Source: Lachnospiraceae bacterium | GTDB taxonomy: Bacteria > Bacillota > Clostridia > Lachnospirales > Lachnospiraceae | DNA length: 56,734 nt | Reading direction: 5' to 3' | Assembly: GCA_029008035.1 (NCBI GenBank) | Contig: JAQXIY010000037.1 | Location: 1 to 56,734, forward strand | Notes under the pieces: generated by a model | Database searches by the model: none | Told to the model about the DNA's origin: nothing | What the model saw: the letters and a program-made list of their open reading frames with translations, nothing else | Shown: positions 18,412-27,376 of the stretch, piece after piece | Position numbering within the stretch: the first letter of the stretch is position 1 | How the letters are laid out: each line of letters starts with the position of its first letter | Made by a program: the position numbers and the translations under genes

Positions 18412-19905
18412 ATGAAGAAAATAAAAAAATGGATTGCAATGACTATGGCGGGACTGATAACCACCATGGGAATTATGGGCACAGCAAGTATAGATGTCAA
18501 GGCTGAGGCCTATTGGCCCAGTAATGTAAGCGTAGATTCCGGTGCGGCTGTTGTCATGGAAGTAGAGACAGGGACTATTCTTTACGAGAAGAATATGAAT
18601 CAGTCCTATTATCCCGCCAGCATCACAAAGGTGATGACGGCATTGTTGGCACTGGAAAACTGTGATTTGGATGAAATCATTACCTTTTCAGAGACGGCAG
18701 TATATGAGAACGAAGGGGATACATCCCACATTGCCAGAGAAGTGGGAGAAGAGATGACTATGGAATCCGCTCTATATGGTATGATGCTGGAATCTGCCAA
18801 TGAATGTGCCTGGGCCATTGGGGAACATGTGGGTGGAACCATGGATGAATTCATCAATATGATGAATGCCAAAGCAAAAGAGCTGGGATGTACAGGTACT
18901 CATTTTAATAACCCCAACGGACTTCCTGACCCGGATCACTATGTGACAGCTCATGACATGGCTTTGATTGCCCAGGCTGCATATAAGATACCCAAGTTTC
19001 AGGAACTGTGTGGAACTCGCGCATATACCATTCCGGCGGACAACAAGAAAGAGGCTTATAATTGTAACAATACCCATGGAATGATTAGTAATCACCGAGG
19101 TTCTGAACATTTGTATGAATATGCGGTGGGAGGTAAGACGGGATATACGGATGAGGCGGGTAATACTCTCGTGACGTATGCCAAGAAGGACGGAATGACC
19201 CTTCTCTGCGTGGTGCTTAACAGCAAAAATCCGGCACACTATAATGACACGGAGAGATTGTTTGAGTATTGTTTCTGTAATTTCTCCGTAAAAAAGGTGG
19301 CAGATTATGTGAATCTTCCCGACTTAGAGGACGTCAAAGCGGTAGGATCTTTAAGTGATAAAATTGATTTGATTCGCATTGATCCATCCGGTGTGGTGGT
19401 TCTGCCGAACACGGCTTCTTTTACAGATGCGGAGGCAAAGGTATCACCGGCCAAAAAGGGAAGCAAGGCAGTGGCAAATGTGGAGTACACCTATGCTGGG
19501 AAAAATGTGGGCGGAGCAGATATAATTTATGAGAAGTCAAAGACATCCTCCTACCCATTCCACAACCTCTCGGAAGAAGAGGGGGGCACTAAGTTAAAAT
19601 ATTTCCGAATAGATTTTAAGACGATTTTGTTGGTGCTGTTCATAGCAGCATTGTTGCTGCTGGTGGGATATGTGATTCACTTGCAATCCGGAAAAATTCT
19701 TTTGTACATGCATCGCCATACCAGAAAAAAAGGTCCTGACAGTGGAAAGTACCGCAGAATTCATCGAAGAAAATCAACACCCGCTTCCAGAAAACAGGCA
19801 AGTCGAAGCCGTAATACACCGAGAAGCATGAGTGGAAATCAAAAGACAGGGAAACCCATTCAAAGGACAAGACGAAGTCGTACAAATCAGAGAAAACGAC
19901 ATTAA
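18412..19905 (+). CDS. D-alanyl-D-alanine carboxypeptidase (DacF/PBP5-type) with C-terminal TM and Arg/Lys-rich tail
   Basis: 'YPASITKVMTALLALE' (SxxK), 'SANECA', 'KTGYTDEAG'; ORF opens at 18238, signal-peptide start MKKIKKW at 18412. Confidence 0.9.
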   Translation: MKKIKKWIAMTMAGLITTMGIMGTASIDVKAEAYWPSNVSVDSGAAVVMEVETGTILYEKNMNQSYYPASITKVMTALLALENCDLDEIITFSETAVYENEGDTSHIAREVGEEMTMESALYGMMLESANECAWAIGEHVGGTMDEFINMMNAKAKELGCTGTHFNNPNGLPDPDHYVTAHDMALIAQAAYKIPKFQELCGTRAYTIPADNKKEAYNCNNTHGMISNHRGSEHLYEYAVGGKTGYTDEAGNTLVTYAKKDGMTLLCVVLNSKNPAHYNDTERLFEYCFCNFSVKKVADYVNLPDLEDVKAVGSLSDKIDLIRIDPSGVVVLPNTASFTDAEAKVSPAKKGSKAVANVEYTYAGKNVGGADIIYEKSKTSSYPFHNLSEEEGGTKLKYFRIDFKTILLVLFIAALLLLVGYVIHLQSGKILLYMHRHTRKKGPDSGKYRRIHRRKSTPASRKQASRSRNTPRSMSGNQKTGKPIQRTRRSRTNQRKRH

Positions 19906-19932
19906 AGAACAAATTATCTTGGGATAAAACAT

Positions 19933-19970
19933 AAAAAGGACAGTGTCTATAATAGATACTGTCCTTTTTT
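19933..19970. terminator. Bidirectional intrinsic terminator
   Basis: AAAAAGGACAGT...ATACTGTCCTTTTTT. Confidence 0.8.
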
Positions 19971-20023
19971 GATATATCCAGACGATGAAAAAATCCCATC
20001 AAATTGTCTGACAATTTAAGGGT

Positions 20024-20530
20024 TTAACGATGAGAAAGGCTCTCCAAAAGTACTTTTAGTTGTTGTTTCTTCTCTGTATAAAAGAGAAGACCTCGAGAAG
20101 TATTCACGATGGTAACATACTTATCAGAAAAGGTGATGGAGTCTTCAATCAGTTGTAAAAGATAATCCTTGCAGGAGGTATCCACTTGAAGAAACAAAGT
20201 CTCACAGGACTCTAGGGAAACGGGAGTAGCGTGAGTCTTTTTCAAGAGATAGGACAATTCTTTGTCCTGCTGTAATTGTTCCTCTGTCTTGTTGATAATG
20301 TAGTAGCCTCGATCGTCCTTGGGCATGTTCATGGCTTTTACCGCTCGTTGCACCTGTTTTGTCAAACTGTCTCCGGCCGGATATAGTGATTGAAAATATG
20401 CCAGGAAATCGGTGGCATTTTTAAAATGCTCATTGGTACCTTTCTCCAATACTTCTGTCATTAAAATCCGACGGATAATATCTTCGCATTCCTTACGAGA
20501 GGGATTGCGACGTACACTTTGATTCTCCAT
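20024..20530 (-). CDS. Hypothetical protein (169 aa) divergent from AbiEi-like gene; possible winged-helix regulator
   Basis: ORF track; internal start MENQSVRR at 20530; no confident family. Confidence 0.6.
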   Translation of the reverse strand: MENQSVRRNPSRKECEDIIRRILMTEVLEKGTNEHFKNATDFLAYFQSLYPAGDSLTKQVQRAVKAMNMPKDDRGYYIINKTEEQLQQDKELSYLLKKTHATPVSLESCETLFLQVDTSCKDYLLQLIEDSITFSDKYVTIVNTSRGLLFYTEKKQQLKVLLESLSHR

Positions 20531-20556
20531 AAGACCTCCCAAATCATAATCAAAAT

Positions 20557-20636
20557 AAAAGACAAAAATATATGTCTTTTTATATTATAAGACACGAATA
20601 TATATAATACAAGACATAATAAGACAAATAACGACA
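20557..20636. promoter_or_regulatory. AAGACA repeat array / candidate operator in divergent intergenic region
   Basis: Inverted repeat AAAAGACA-N8-TGTCTTTT (20557-20580), then AAGACA at 20589, 20611, 20621 and ACGACA at 20631. Confidence 0.65.
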
Positions 20637-20638
20637 AA

Positions 20639-20667
20639 TTGACATTCCTCCCTGTTGCATCTATAAT
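20639..20667 (+). promoter_or_regulatory. Consensus sigma-A promoter TTGACA-N17-TATAAT
   Basis: TTGACA 20639-20644, 17-nt spacer, TATAAT 20662-20667. Confidence 0.85.
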
Positions 20668-20709
20668 AATAGAAAGAATTACCACATTGCGGAGTGAGGA
20701 GTGGACAAA

Positions 20710-21342
20710 ATGGATATTTCTAATCTTAGCAGAGAAGAGAAGAAAGCATACGACTTGGAGCGGATTGATGCCCTGGTAAATGAAAAGGAGGGGCTGGCTC
20801 AGACGGCAGACATTGTGGCTCTGGGAATTGATTATCGTAGGATACTCCAGTTTGTAAAAGAGGGATATCTTATTCGCGTGAAAAGCGGATACTATAAGAC
20901 AAAGTATTATGAGTGCTCTGAGGAGGAGATGGTTGCGCGACTTTTTCCCGACGGAATCCTTACGATGGAGTCAGCACTTTTCTACTATGGATATTTGGAC
21001 AAGCGCCCCTATCAGTGGAAGATTGCTGTGAGCAAGAATACGTCCAAGTCACGATTTAAGATAGATTATCCCAATGTGGTTCCTTTCTACTGTGAGGCCA
21101 ATGTGCTGACCCAGGGTGTGACCACCATTTCTCTTGCGGGTAAGCAGATGCAGATATACACAAAGGAACGTTTGGTATGTGATTGCTTGAAATACCAGGA
21201 GAAGATGGACCGGGAAGATTTTAAGAAGGCAATTCTTTCTTATATACAGGATGAAGAAAAGGATGTGGCAGCACTGATGACATACGCCAAGGAACGAAAA
21301 GTCATGAAGAAGGTTCAGACTATGATTGGTGTCTGGCTGTAG
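20710..21342 (+). CDS. Type IV toxin-antitoxin AbiEi-like antitoxin/regulator
   Basis: N-terminal wHTH ('GLAQTADIVALGIDYRRILQFVKEGYLIRVKSGYYK'), 'LFPDGILTMESALFYYGYLDKRP', 'KERLVCDCLKYQ' as in AbiEi-type proteins. Confidence 0.75.
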   Translation: MDISNLSREEKKAYDLERIDALVNEKEGLAQTADIVALGIDYRRILQFVKEGYLIRVKSGYYKTKYYECSEEEMVARLFPDGILTMESALFYYGYLDKRPYQWKIAVSKNTSKSRFKIDYPNVVPFYCEANVLTQGVTTISLAGKQMQIYTKERLVCDCLKYQEKMDREDFKKAILSYIQDEEKDVAALMTYAKERKVMKKVQTMIGVWL

Positions 21343-21351
21343 GATAATACA

Positions 21352-22215
21352 ATGATAAACAGTAAAGCGATTAAGATAAAAAGTGAAGAATTAGAAATTC
21401 CGTTTGCCAATATCTTATCCGGATATGCACTGGAGACAGCGGTTGCCATGGTGGCCACATCTTCCTATGGAAAGAATTTGTGGCTGTGTAATCATGGGGA
21501 CTTGGGAATCGATGTGTACAAAAAAAGACCGTCCCTTGTTCTGGTTTATGCATATCAGGGAGAGAAAAGCCTGGAGGAATTTTGCAATGTGTTGTGTGAC
21601 GACCTGTGGATGAAATATCAACAGGTGGGATTCTTGACGGAGAAGATAGAGCAACAGCAGACAGATAGGGGTATGCGTATTCGTCTGGAACTGAAGTTGG
21701 AGGAGATGTATGTACCGCTTGTTGTTGAAGTGGAGCAGATTCGGTCTACGCACCTTTTTCCGTGGGAAGAAAACTATCGGCTTCTTATGGAGAATAATAA
21801 GACGGTGGCTTTGAAGTTATATCCCATAGAGCAGATGGTTGCCCATCACCTGGCGGAGATTATCAGGCAGTTGGAACTTATCAATGATATGGAACATTAC
21901 ATAGAGCTTTACGATATCCTGAAACAATACCCATTGGAGGGACGAAAGGTAAAGGATGAATTGGCTCGTCTCTGTGAAAAGATGAGGATTTCTACTCAGG
22001 AGAAGGCCTTTCGACTTTGGTCAGGCTATGGGGATTACTCTTACATGAAAAAGAAATGGAAGGTGCTTCTTCGTCGGGAAAAGCGACAGGAGCCTACGTG
22101 GGAAGAAGCTTTTCGCTTGATTGAGAAGTTTTTTGGCCCTATATGGCAGGCTGTTTGCAGGGATGAGATTTTCTTTGCAGATTGGATGCCGGAGATAGAG
22201 AGATTTTTGGAGTAG
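21352..22215 (+). CDS. Divergent AbiEii-like nucleotidyltransferase-fold protein
   Basis: Partner position after AbiEi-like gene; 'PFANILSGYALETAVAMVA', 'GDLGIDVYKKRP', 'YPIEQMVAHHLAEIIRQLELINDMEHYIELYDIL'; canonical nucleotidyltransferase motifs look altered. Confidence 0.5.
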   Translation: MINSKAIKIKSEELEIPFANILSGYALETAVAMVATSSYGKNLWLCNHGDLGIDVYKKRPSLVLVYAYQGEKSLEEFCNVLCDDLWMKYQQVGFLTEKIEQQQTDRGMRIRLELKLEEMYVPLVVEVEQIRSTHLFPWEENYRLLMENNKTVALKLYPIEQMVAHHLAEIIRQLELINDMEHYIELYDILKQYPLEGRKVKDELARLCEKMRISTQEKAFRLWSGYGDYSYMKKKWKVLLRREKRQEPTWEEAFRLIEKFFGPIWQAVCRDEIFFADWMPEIERFLE

Positions 22216-22227
22216 AAGGGATAGCAA

Positions 22228-23619
22228 ATGTTAGAACAGGAACTTTTGAACTATACTAAGTCAAATGCATACCCCTTTCATATGCCGGGACATAAGAGGC
22301 AAGACTCCTTTGGTGCCGATCCTTATCAGCTTGATATCACTGAGATTCACGGTTTCGACAATCTGCATCAACCGGAAGGCTTACTTCTGGAAATGATGGA
22401 GAAGGCGGCATGCCTTTATGGCAGCAGAAAGAGTTATCTTTTGGTGAATGGCTCCACAGTAGGAAATCTTGCGGCAATTTACAGCGCCACTACTCAGGGC
22501 GGATCCATTATTGTGGGGCGGAATTGTCACAAGAGTGTATACCATGGTGTGGAATTGCGCCAATTAAAGGTTTGTTACACCAATCCCACGGTGTCTTCCC
22601 GGGGAATCATTCTTGGGACACCCATTGAGGAATATAAACGGGCCATAGAGGAATGTCCTCACGCCCAGGCAGTTGTTGTCACTTCCCCTACCTATGAGGG
22701 AATGGTAGAACCATTGGATGAAATCGTGAAAATGGCACATGAACATCATATGGCAGTTATTGTGGATGCAGCCCATGGCGCCCATTTTCCATTTCACAAG
22801 GAATTTCCGGATTCCCCCTTAGAGAGTGGAGCGGACATTGTGGTGATGAGTCTACACAAGACATTGCCGGCGTTGACCCAGACGGCATTATTACATATTC
22901 ACAAGGACTCTCAGATAAAGGAAGATGTGGTGCAGAGATATCTGTCCATGTTTGAGACAAGTTCACCTTCTTACGTGTTGCTTGTATCCGTGGGGAAATG
23001 TCTTGATTTTTTGGAACAAAGAGAAGAAGCCTTCTCTTCCTATGTGGATAAACTAAAGGAATTTTATGCGGGATGTGAACAGTTACAACACCTGTCTGTT
23101 GTGTGTCAGCCTCATCAGGATATGGGTAAAATCATAATAAATACCGGTGGTGCAGATATCAGCGGCTATGAATTGCAGAAGCGGTTGCGGGAGGAGGATG
23201 GGATTGAACTGGAGATGGCGTCCTTCTATTACGGTCTTGCCATGAGCAGTGTGATGGATACCCGGGAGGGCTTTCGCAGACTGCTGCAGGGATTAATTCG
23301 CATTGATGCTTCCTGCCAGACACGGCAACGGGACGGATTCATGATGGCAGATTTGTATCAGGCTCCAAGAAAAGAGATGGAGTTGCACGAGGCTGCCGCA
23401 ATGGACAAGGAGATTTGTTCATGGGAGGAGGCTTTGGGAAAAGTGGCAGGGGATATGATTTCCCTTTACCCACCGGGAGTGCCGCTGCTGGTTCCGGGAG
23501 AAATCATCACAGAGAGAAGCCTGCAGATTTTAAAACAAGCGATGGAAGAAGGCCTGCAAGTGACAGGACTTCGGCCGGTTGCAACAGGGAAAAAGGGAAT
23601 ACTCGTCGTTGTCAATTAA
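22228..23619 (+). CDS. Orn/Lys/Arg decarboxylase family PLP enzyme
   Basis: 'YPFHMPGHKRQDSFG', 'LDITEIHGFDNLH', 'SLHKTLPALTQTALLHI' (PLP lysine). Confidence 0.93.
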   Translation: MLEQELLNYTKSNAYPFHMPGHKRQDSFGADPYQLDITEIHGFDNLHQPEGLLLEMMEKAACLYGSRKSYLLVNGSTVGNLAAIYSATTQGGSIIVGRNCHKSVYHGVELRQLKVCYTNPTVSSRGIILGTPIEEYKRAIEECPHAQAVVVTSPTYEGMVEPLDEIVKMAHEHHMAVIVDAAHGAHFPFHKEFPDSPLESGADIVVMSLHKTLPALTQTALLHIHKDSQIKEDVVQRYLSMFETSSPSYVLLVSVGKCLDFLEQREEAFSSYVDKLKEFYAGCEQLQHLSVVCQPHQDMGKIIINTGGADISGYELQKRLREEDGIELEMASFYYGLAMSSVMDTREGFRRLLQGLIRIDASCQTRQRDGFMMADLYQAPRKEMELHEAAAMDKEICSWEEALGKVAGDMISLYPPGVPLLVPGEIITERSLQILKQAMEEGLQVTGLRPVATGKKGILVVVN

Positions 23620-23687
23620 CATCGGGTATATTATACTTTATTAGATATGAAGGGCCGCAGTGACAGAGCCCAAAACATAGGAGAAGT

Positions 23688-24275
23688 ATGGGAAAGATAT
23701 TTTGCATTATTGGGAAGAGTTCCACAGGAAAAGACACGATTTTTCAGCGGTTGCTGGAAAGGACGGATTTGGCATTGTGCCAGATTGTATCTTACACCAC
23801 CAGGCCTATTCGCGCCGGTGAGGTGGATGGAATTGAATATCATTTCTGTTCCAAAGAGGAGAGAGATGACCTGCAAAAAGCAGGAAAAGTGGTAGAGCTG
23901 CGGAGTTATCACACCTGTCACGGAGTGTGGGACTACTTTACCGTGGATGACGGACAGGTGGATTTGGAGCACAACAACTATCTCATCATCGGAACCATTG
24001 AATCCTTTGTAAAGATACGGGAATACTACAGCAATGACGCAGTGATACCGATATATATAGAGGTAGAAGACGGTGTGCGATTGCAGAGAGCTCTGCAGCG
24101 GGAGATGAGCCAGACCAATCCAAAATACGAGGAAATGTGTCGAAGATTTCTGGCAGACAGTCAGGATTTTTCTCGGGAGAAGCTTCAGGAGGCAGGTATA
24201 TCACATATCTTTTACAACGTAGAGATTGGCAAGACAGAGGAAGAAATCGTAACATATATGAAATCTCTGATGTAG
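23688..24275 (+). CDS. Guanylate kinase-like P-loop protein
   Basis: 'IIGKSSTGKDTIFQRLLE', 'VSYTTRPIRAGEVDGIEYHF'. Confidence 0.85.
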   Translation: MGKIFCIIGKSSTGKDTIFQRLLERTDLALCQIVSYTTRPIRAGEVDGIEYHFCSKEERDDLQKAGKVVELRSYHTCHGVWDYFTVDDGQVDLEHNNYLIIGTIESFVKIREYYSNDAVIPIYIEVEDGVRLQRALQREMSQTNPKYEEMCRRFLADSQDFSREKLQEAGISHIFYNVEIGKTEEEIVTYMKSLM

Positions 24276-24293
24276 AGATGGAGGAGAGCGCTC

Positions 24294-24734
24294 ATGGATA
24301 TGAGAGTAAATGAGGTTTCCGGCGTTACACAGACAGGAGAGGTAAATGCCCCGAAACCTACCGATGAGAATTTCAAATTTACCTTGGCAAGTGCCATTGA
24401 CGATGCCCAACTCAAGGAGAAACTTTCCGGTCTTATGGACGAAATCACGGAGCAGGGAAAGAGAATCAGCGAGCATATGGACATTCGAGATATGAAAAAG
24501 TATCGCTCCCTGGTAAAGGATTTTTTGAATGAAGTGGTAAATCGCTCCCACCAATTTTCCAGAGAGAATTTCCTGGATCGAAGGGGCCGCCACAGAGTGT
24601 ACGGCATTGTGAAGCTGGTGGACAAGAATCTGGATGAATTGGCGGGGGAACTTGTAAAGGAAGAAAAGGACCACATTGCCATTTTGGGCAAGGTGGATGA
24701 AATCAGAGGATTGCTTCTGGATATTTCCACCTAG
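24294..24734 (+). CDS. YaaR family (DUF327) protein
   Basis: '[38 protein letters not shown]'; conserved slot before holB. Confidence 0.85.
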   Translation: MDMRVNEVSGVTQTGEVNAPKPTDENFKFTLASAIDDAQLKEKLSGLMDEITEQGKRISEHMDIRDMKKYRSLVKDFLNEVVNRSHQFSRENFLDRRGRHRVYGIVKLVDKNLDELAGELVKEEKDHIAILGKVDEIRGLLLDIST

Positions 24735-24744
24735 GGAGAGATAA

Positions 24745-25737
24745 ATGAAATTTGCAGATATATGTGGACAACAGGATATTAAGGAGCATTTGCAAAATGC
24801 TATTGCCATGGGCAAAGTGTCCCACGCATACATTATCAGCGGCGAGAAGGATTCCGGTAAGAAGATGTTGGCTGAGGCATTTGCAGCAACTCTGCTCTGC
24901 GAAGCAGGAGGAAAGGATGCCTGTGGAGAATGCCGCTCGTGCAAACAGGCTATGGATTATAATCATCCGGATATTCGATATGTGATGCATGAAAAGCCGG
25001 CCACCATTTCTGTGGAGGATATTCGCCAACAGATTAACAATGATATTGTGATTAAGCCATATGCCAGTTCCCACAAAATTTACATTGTGGATGAGGCGGA
25101 AAAAATGAACAAGATGGCCCAGAATGCATTGCTAAAGACCATTGAGGAACCCCCGGAGTATGGGGTGATTCTTTTGTTGACTACCAATGCAGCAGGATTT
25201 TTGCCAACCATTTTATCCCGTTGTGTCACCTTGGAGATGCAGCCCATTGCGAAGGATGTGATTATCCGGGAGTTGATGCAGAAACATCGCGTCCCGGATT
25301 ACCAGGCCGAAGTGTGTGCTTCCTTTGCACAGGGTAATCTAGGTAAAGCCATAAAGCTTGCCTCCTCGGAAGAGTTCAATGAGATGAAAAATGGCATGGT
25401 GTCTATGCTTCGTCGCATGGATAGTATGGACTTGTATGAGATTTCTCAGGTGATGAAGGAACTGGAAGAATACAAACCTCAGATACAAGATTATTTAGAT
25501 TTGCTCACCATCTGGTTTCGAGATGTGTTATTATATAAGTCGATGGGGGATTCCAATGCCATTACCTTTCGGGATGAGGCGCTGATTATCAAGAAACAGG
25601 CGGAGAGTGCCGGATATGGCGGTCTGGAAAAGATATTGGAAGCCCTGGCTACAACAAAACGAAGAATAGCAGCCAATGGTAACTACAATCTTGCCATAGA
25701 ATTGTTGCTGTTGACCATAAAGGAGAATATTTCATGA
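24745..25737 (+). CDS. holB: DNA polymerase III delta' subunit
   Basis: 'AYIISGEKDSGKKMLAEAFA', 'CGECRSCKQ' zinc motif, 'IVDEAEKMNKMAQNALLKTIEEPPE'. Confidence 0.92.
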   Translation: MKFADICGQQDIKEHLQNAIAMGKVSHAYIISGEKDSGKKMLAEAFAATLLCEAGGKDACGECRSCKQAMDYNHPDIRYVMHEKPATISVEDIRQQINNDIVIKPYASSHKIYIVDEAEKMNKMAQNALLKTIEEPPEYGVILLLTTNAAGFLPTILSRCVTLEMQPIAKDVIIRELMQKHRVPDYQAEVCASFAQGNLGKAIKLASSEEFNEMKNGMVSMLRRMDSMDLYEISQVMKELEEYKPQIQDYLDLLTIWFRDVLLYKSMGDSNAITFRDEALIIKKQAESAGYGGLEKILEALATTKRRIAANGNYNLAIELLLLTIKENIS

Positions 25738-26612
25738 CAAAAATAATTGGTGTGCGCTTTCGCACTGCAGGTAAAATCTACTATTTTGGCCCTAAGGACT
25801 TTGAGATAAAGGTTGGGGATAAGGTAGTGGTAGAGACGGCCAGAGGCGTAGAGTTGGGAATGGTGGCAGTGGGCCCCAAGGAAGTTCCTGACGAGGAAGT
25901 GGTACAACCTCTAAAAGAGGTACAACGTCTGGCAACCCAGGATGACCTGAAAAAGATTGAGAAGAATAAAGAAAAGGAAAAGGAAGCCTTCAAGATTTGC
26001 CAGGAGAAAATCAAAAAGCATAATTTGGAGATGAAGCTGGTAGATGCGGAGTACACCTTCGATAACAACAAGCTTTTGTTTTATTTCACGGCGGATGGAC
26101 GTATTGACTTTAGAGAGCTGGTTAAGGATTTGGCCTCCGTCTTCCGCACCAGAATTGAGCTTCGACAGATTGGTGTGAGAGATGAGACAAAGACACTTGG
26201 TGGTATTGGTATCTGTGGTCGTGCCCTTTGCTGCACCACATATCTGACAGATTTTGTGCCGGTCTCCATTAAGATGGCAAAGGAGCAGAACCTGTCCTTG
26301 AATCCAACCAAGATTTCCGGCGTGTGTGGACGCCTTATGTGTTGCTTGAAAAACGAGCAGGAGACCTATGAATATCTCAATGCCCAGTTGCCCAATATTG
26401 GAGATACGGTAAAGACTCCGGAGGGTATTAAGGGTCAGGTAAAATCTGTCAATGTATTGCGTCAGTTGGTGAAGGTGGTCATTGAACAGAATGACACCAA
26501 GGAAGAGAGAGAGTATCCTGTAAAAGAGCTCCATTTCAAGGCAAAGCGCAAAAATGTGAAGGTTACCAAGGAAGAGTTAAAGGAACTGGCCAAGTTAGAG
26601 GATAATCAGTAA
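25734..26612 (+). CDS. PSP1-domain protein YaaT/RicT
   Basis: 'LRQIGVRDETKTLGGIGICGRALCCTTYL', 'SGVCGRLMCCLKNEQETYE'. Confidence 0.93.
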   Translation: MTKIIGVRFRTAGKIYYFGPKDFEIKVGDKVVVETARGVELGMVAVGPKEVPDEEVVQPLKEVQRLATQDDLKKIEKNKEKEKEAFKICQEKIKKHNLEMKLVDAEYTFDNNKLLFYFTADGRIDFRELVKDLASVFRTRIELRQIGVRDETKTLGGIGICGRALCCTTYLTDFVPVSIKMAKEQNLSLNPTKISGVCGRLMCCLKNEQETYEYLNAQLPNIGDTVKTPEGIKGQVKSVNVLRQLVKVVIEQNDTKEEREYPVKELHFKAKRKNVKVTKEELKELAKLEDNQ

Positions 26613-27352
26613 TGGAGCAAACTATTTTGTTGCCGGGAGAACGACTGGATGATTTGCAGAGAAACGGTTACAAAATCATCCAAAATCCGGAAAAGTTCTG
26701 TTTTGGCATGGACGCGGTTTTGCTGTCGGGGTTTGCCAAGGTGAAACCGGGAGAAGAAGTGATTGACCTGGGTACGGGAACGGGTATCATTCCCATCTTG
26801 CTGGAGGCTAAGAGCAGGGGACATCATTTTACAGGCCTGGAAATCCAGCCGGAAAGTGCCGATATGGCAACCAGAAGTGTGGCCTACAATGGGTTACAGG
26901 ATAAGATATCCATTGTGACCGGAGATTTGAAAGATGCAGCAAAGACCTTTGGTGCATCTTCTTTTGATGTGGTGACGAGCAATCCACCCTATATGACGAA
27001 GGATCACGGGCTTATCAACAGCGGTGATGCCAAAACCATTGCCCGCCATGAGATATATTGCAATCTGGAGGATTTGATTTCCACCACCGCCAAGTTGCTA
27101 AAGCCCGGGGGAAGATGCTACTTTGTACACCGGCCCTTTCGTCTGGTGGAAATTATGTCTTTGATGAGCCGGTACAAAATCGAGCCTAAGAGAATGCAGC
27201 TAGTGTATCCTTATGTAGATAAGGAGCCTAATATGGTACTCATTGAGGGATTGCGGGGAGGTAAGCCTCGCTTGACGGTGGAAAAACCTTTGATTGTGTA
27301 CGAGAAGCCGGGAGTTTATATGCCGGAGATTTATGATATATATGGTTATTGA
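26612..27352 (+). CDS. tRNA1(Val) adenine-N6 methyltransferase-like (TrmN6/YabB)
   Basis: 'VIDLGTGTGIIPILLEAK', 'SNPPYM'; conserved slot between yaaT and rsmI. Confidence 0.9.
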   Translation: MEQTILLPGERLDDLQRNGYKIIQNPEKFCFGMDAVLLSGFAKVKPGEEVIDLGTGTGIIPILLEAKSRGHHFTGLEIQPESADMATRSVAYNGLQDKISIVTGDLKDAAKTFGASSFDVVTSNPPYMTKDHGLINSGDAKTIARHEIYCNLEDLISTTAKLLKPGGRCYFVHRPFRLVEIMSLMSRYKIEPKRMQLVYPYVDKEPNMVLIEGLRGGKPRLTVEKPLIVYEKPGVYMPEIYDIYGY

Positions 27353-27376
27353 TTGCCGGGAAAGAAAGGAAATGGT

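Noticed and set aside
24201-24944. 247-aa antisense ORF over yaaR and holB
   Set aside because: Overlaps two well-supported conserved genes in opposite orientation; composition looks like a shadow ORF.
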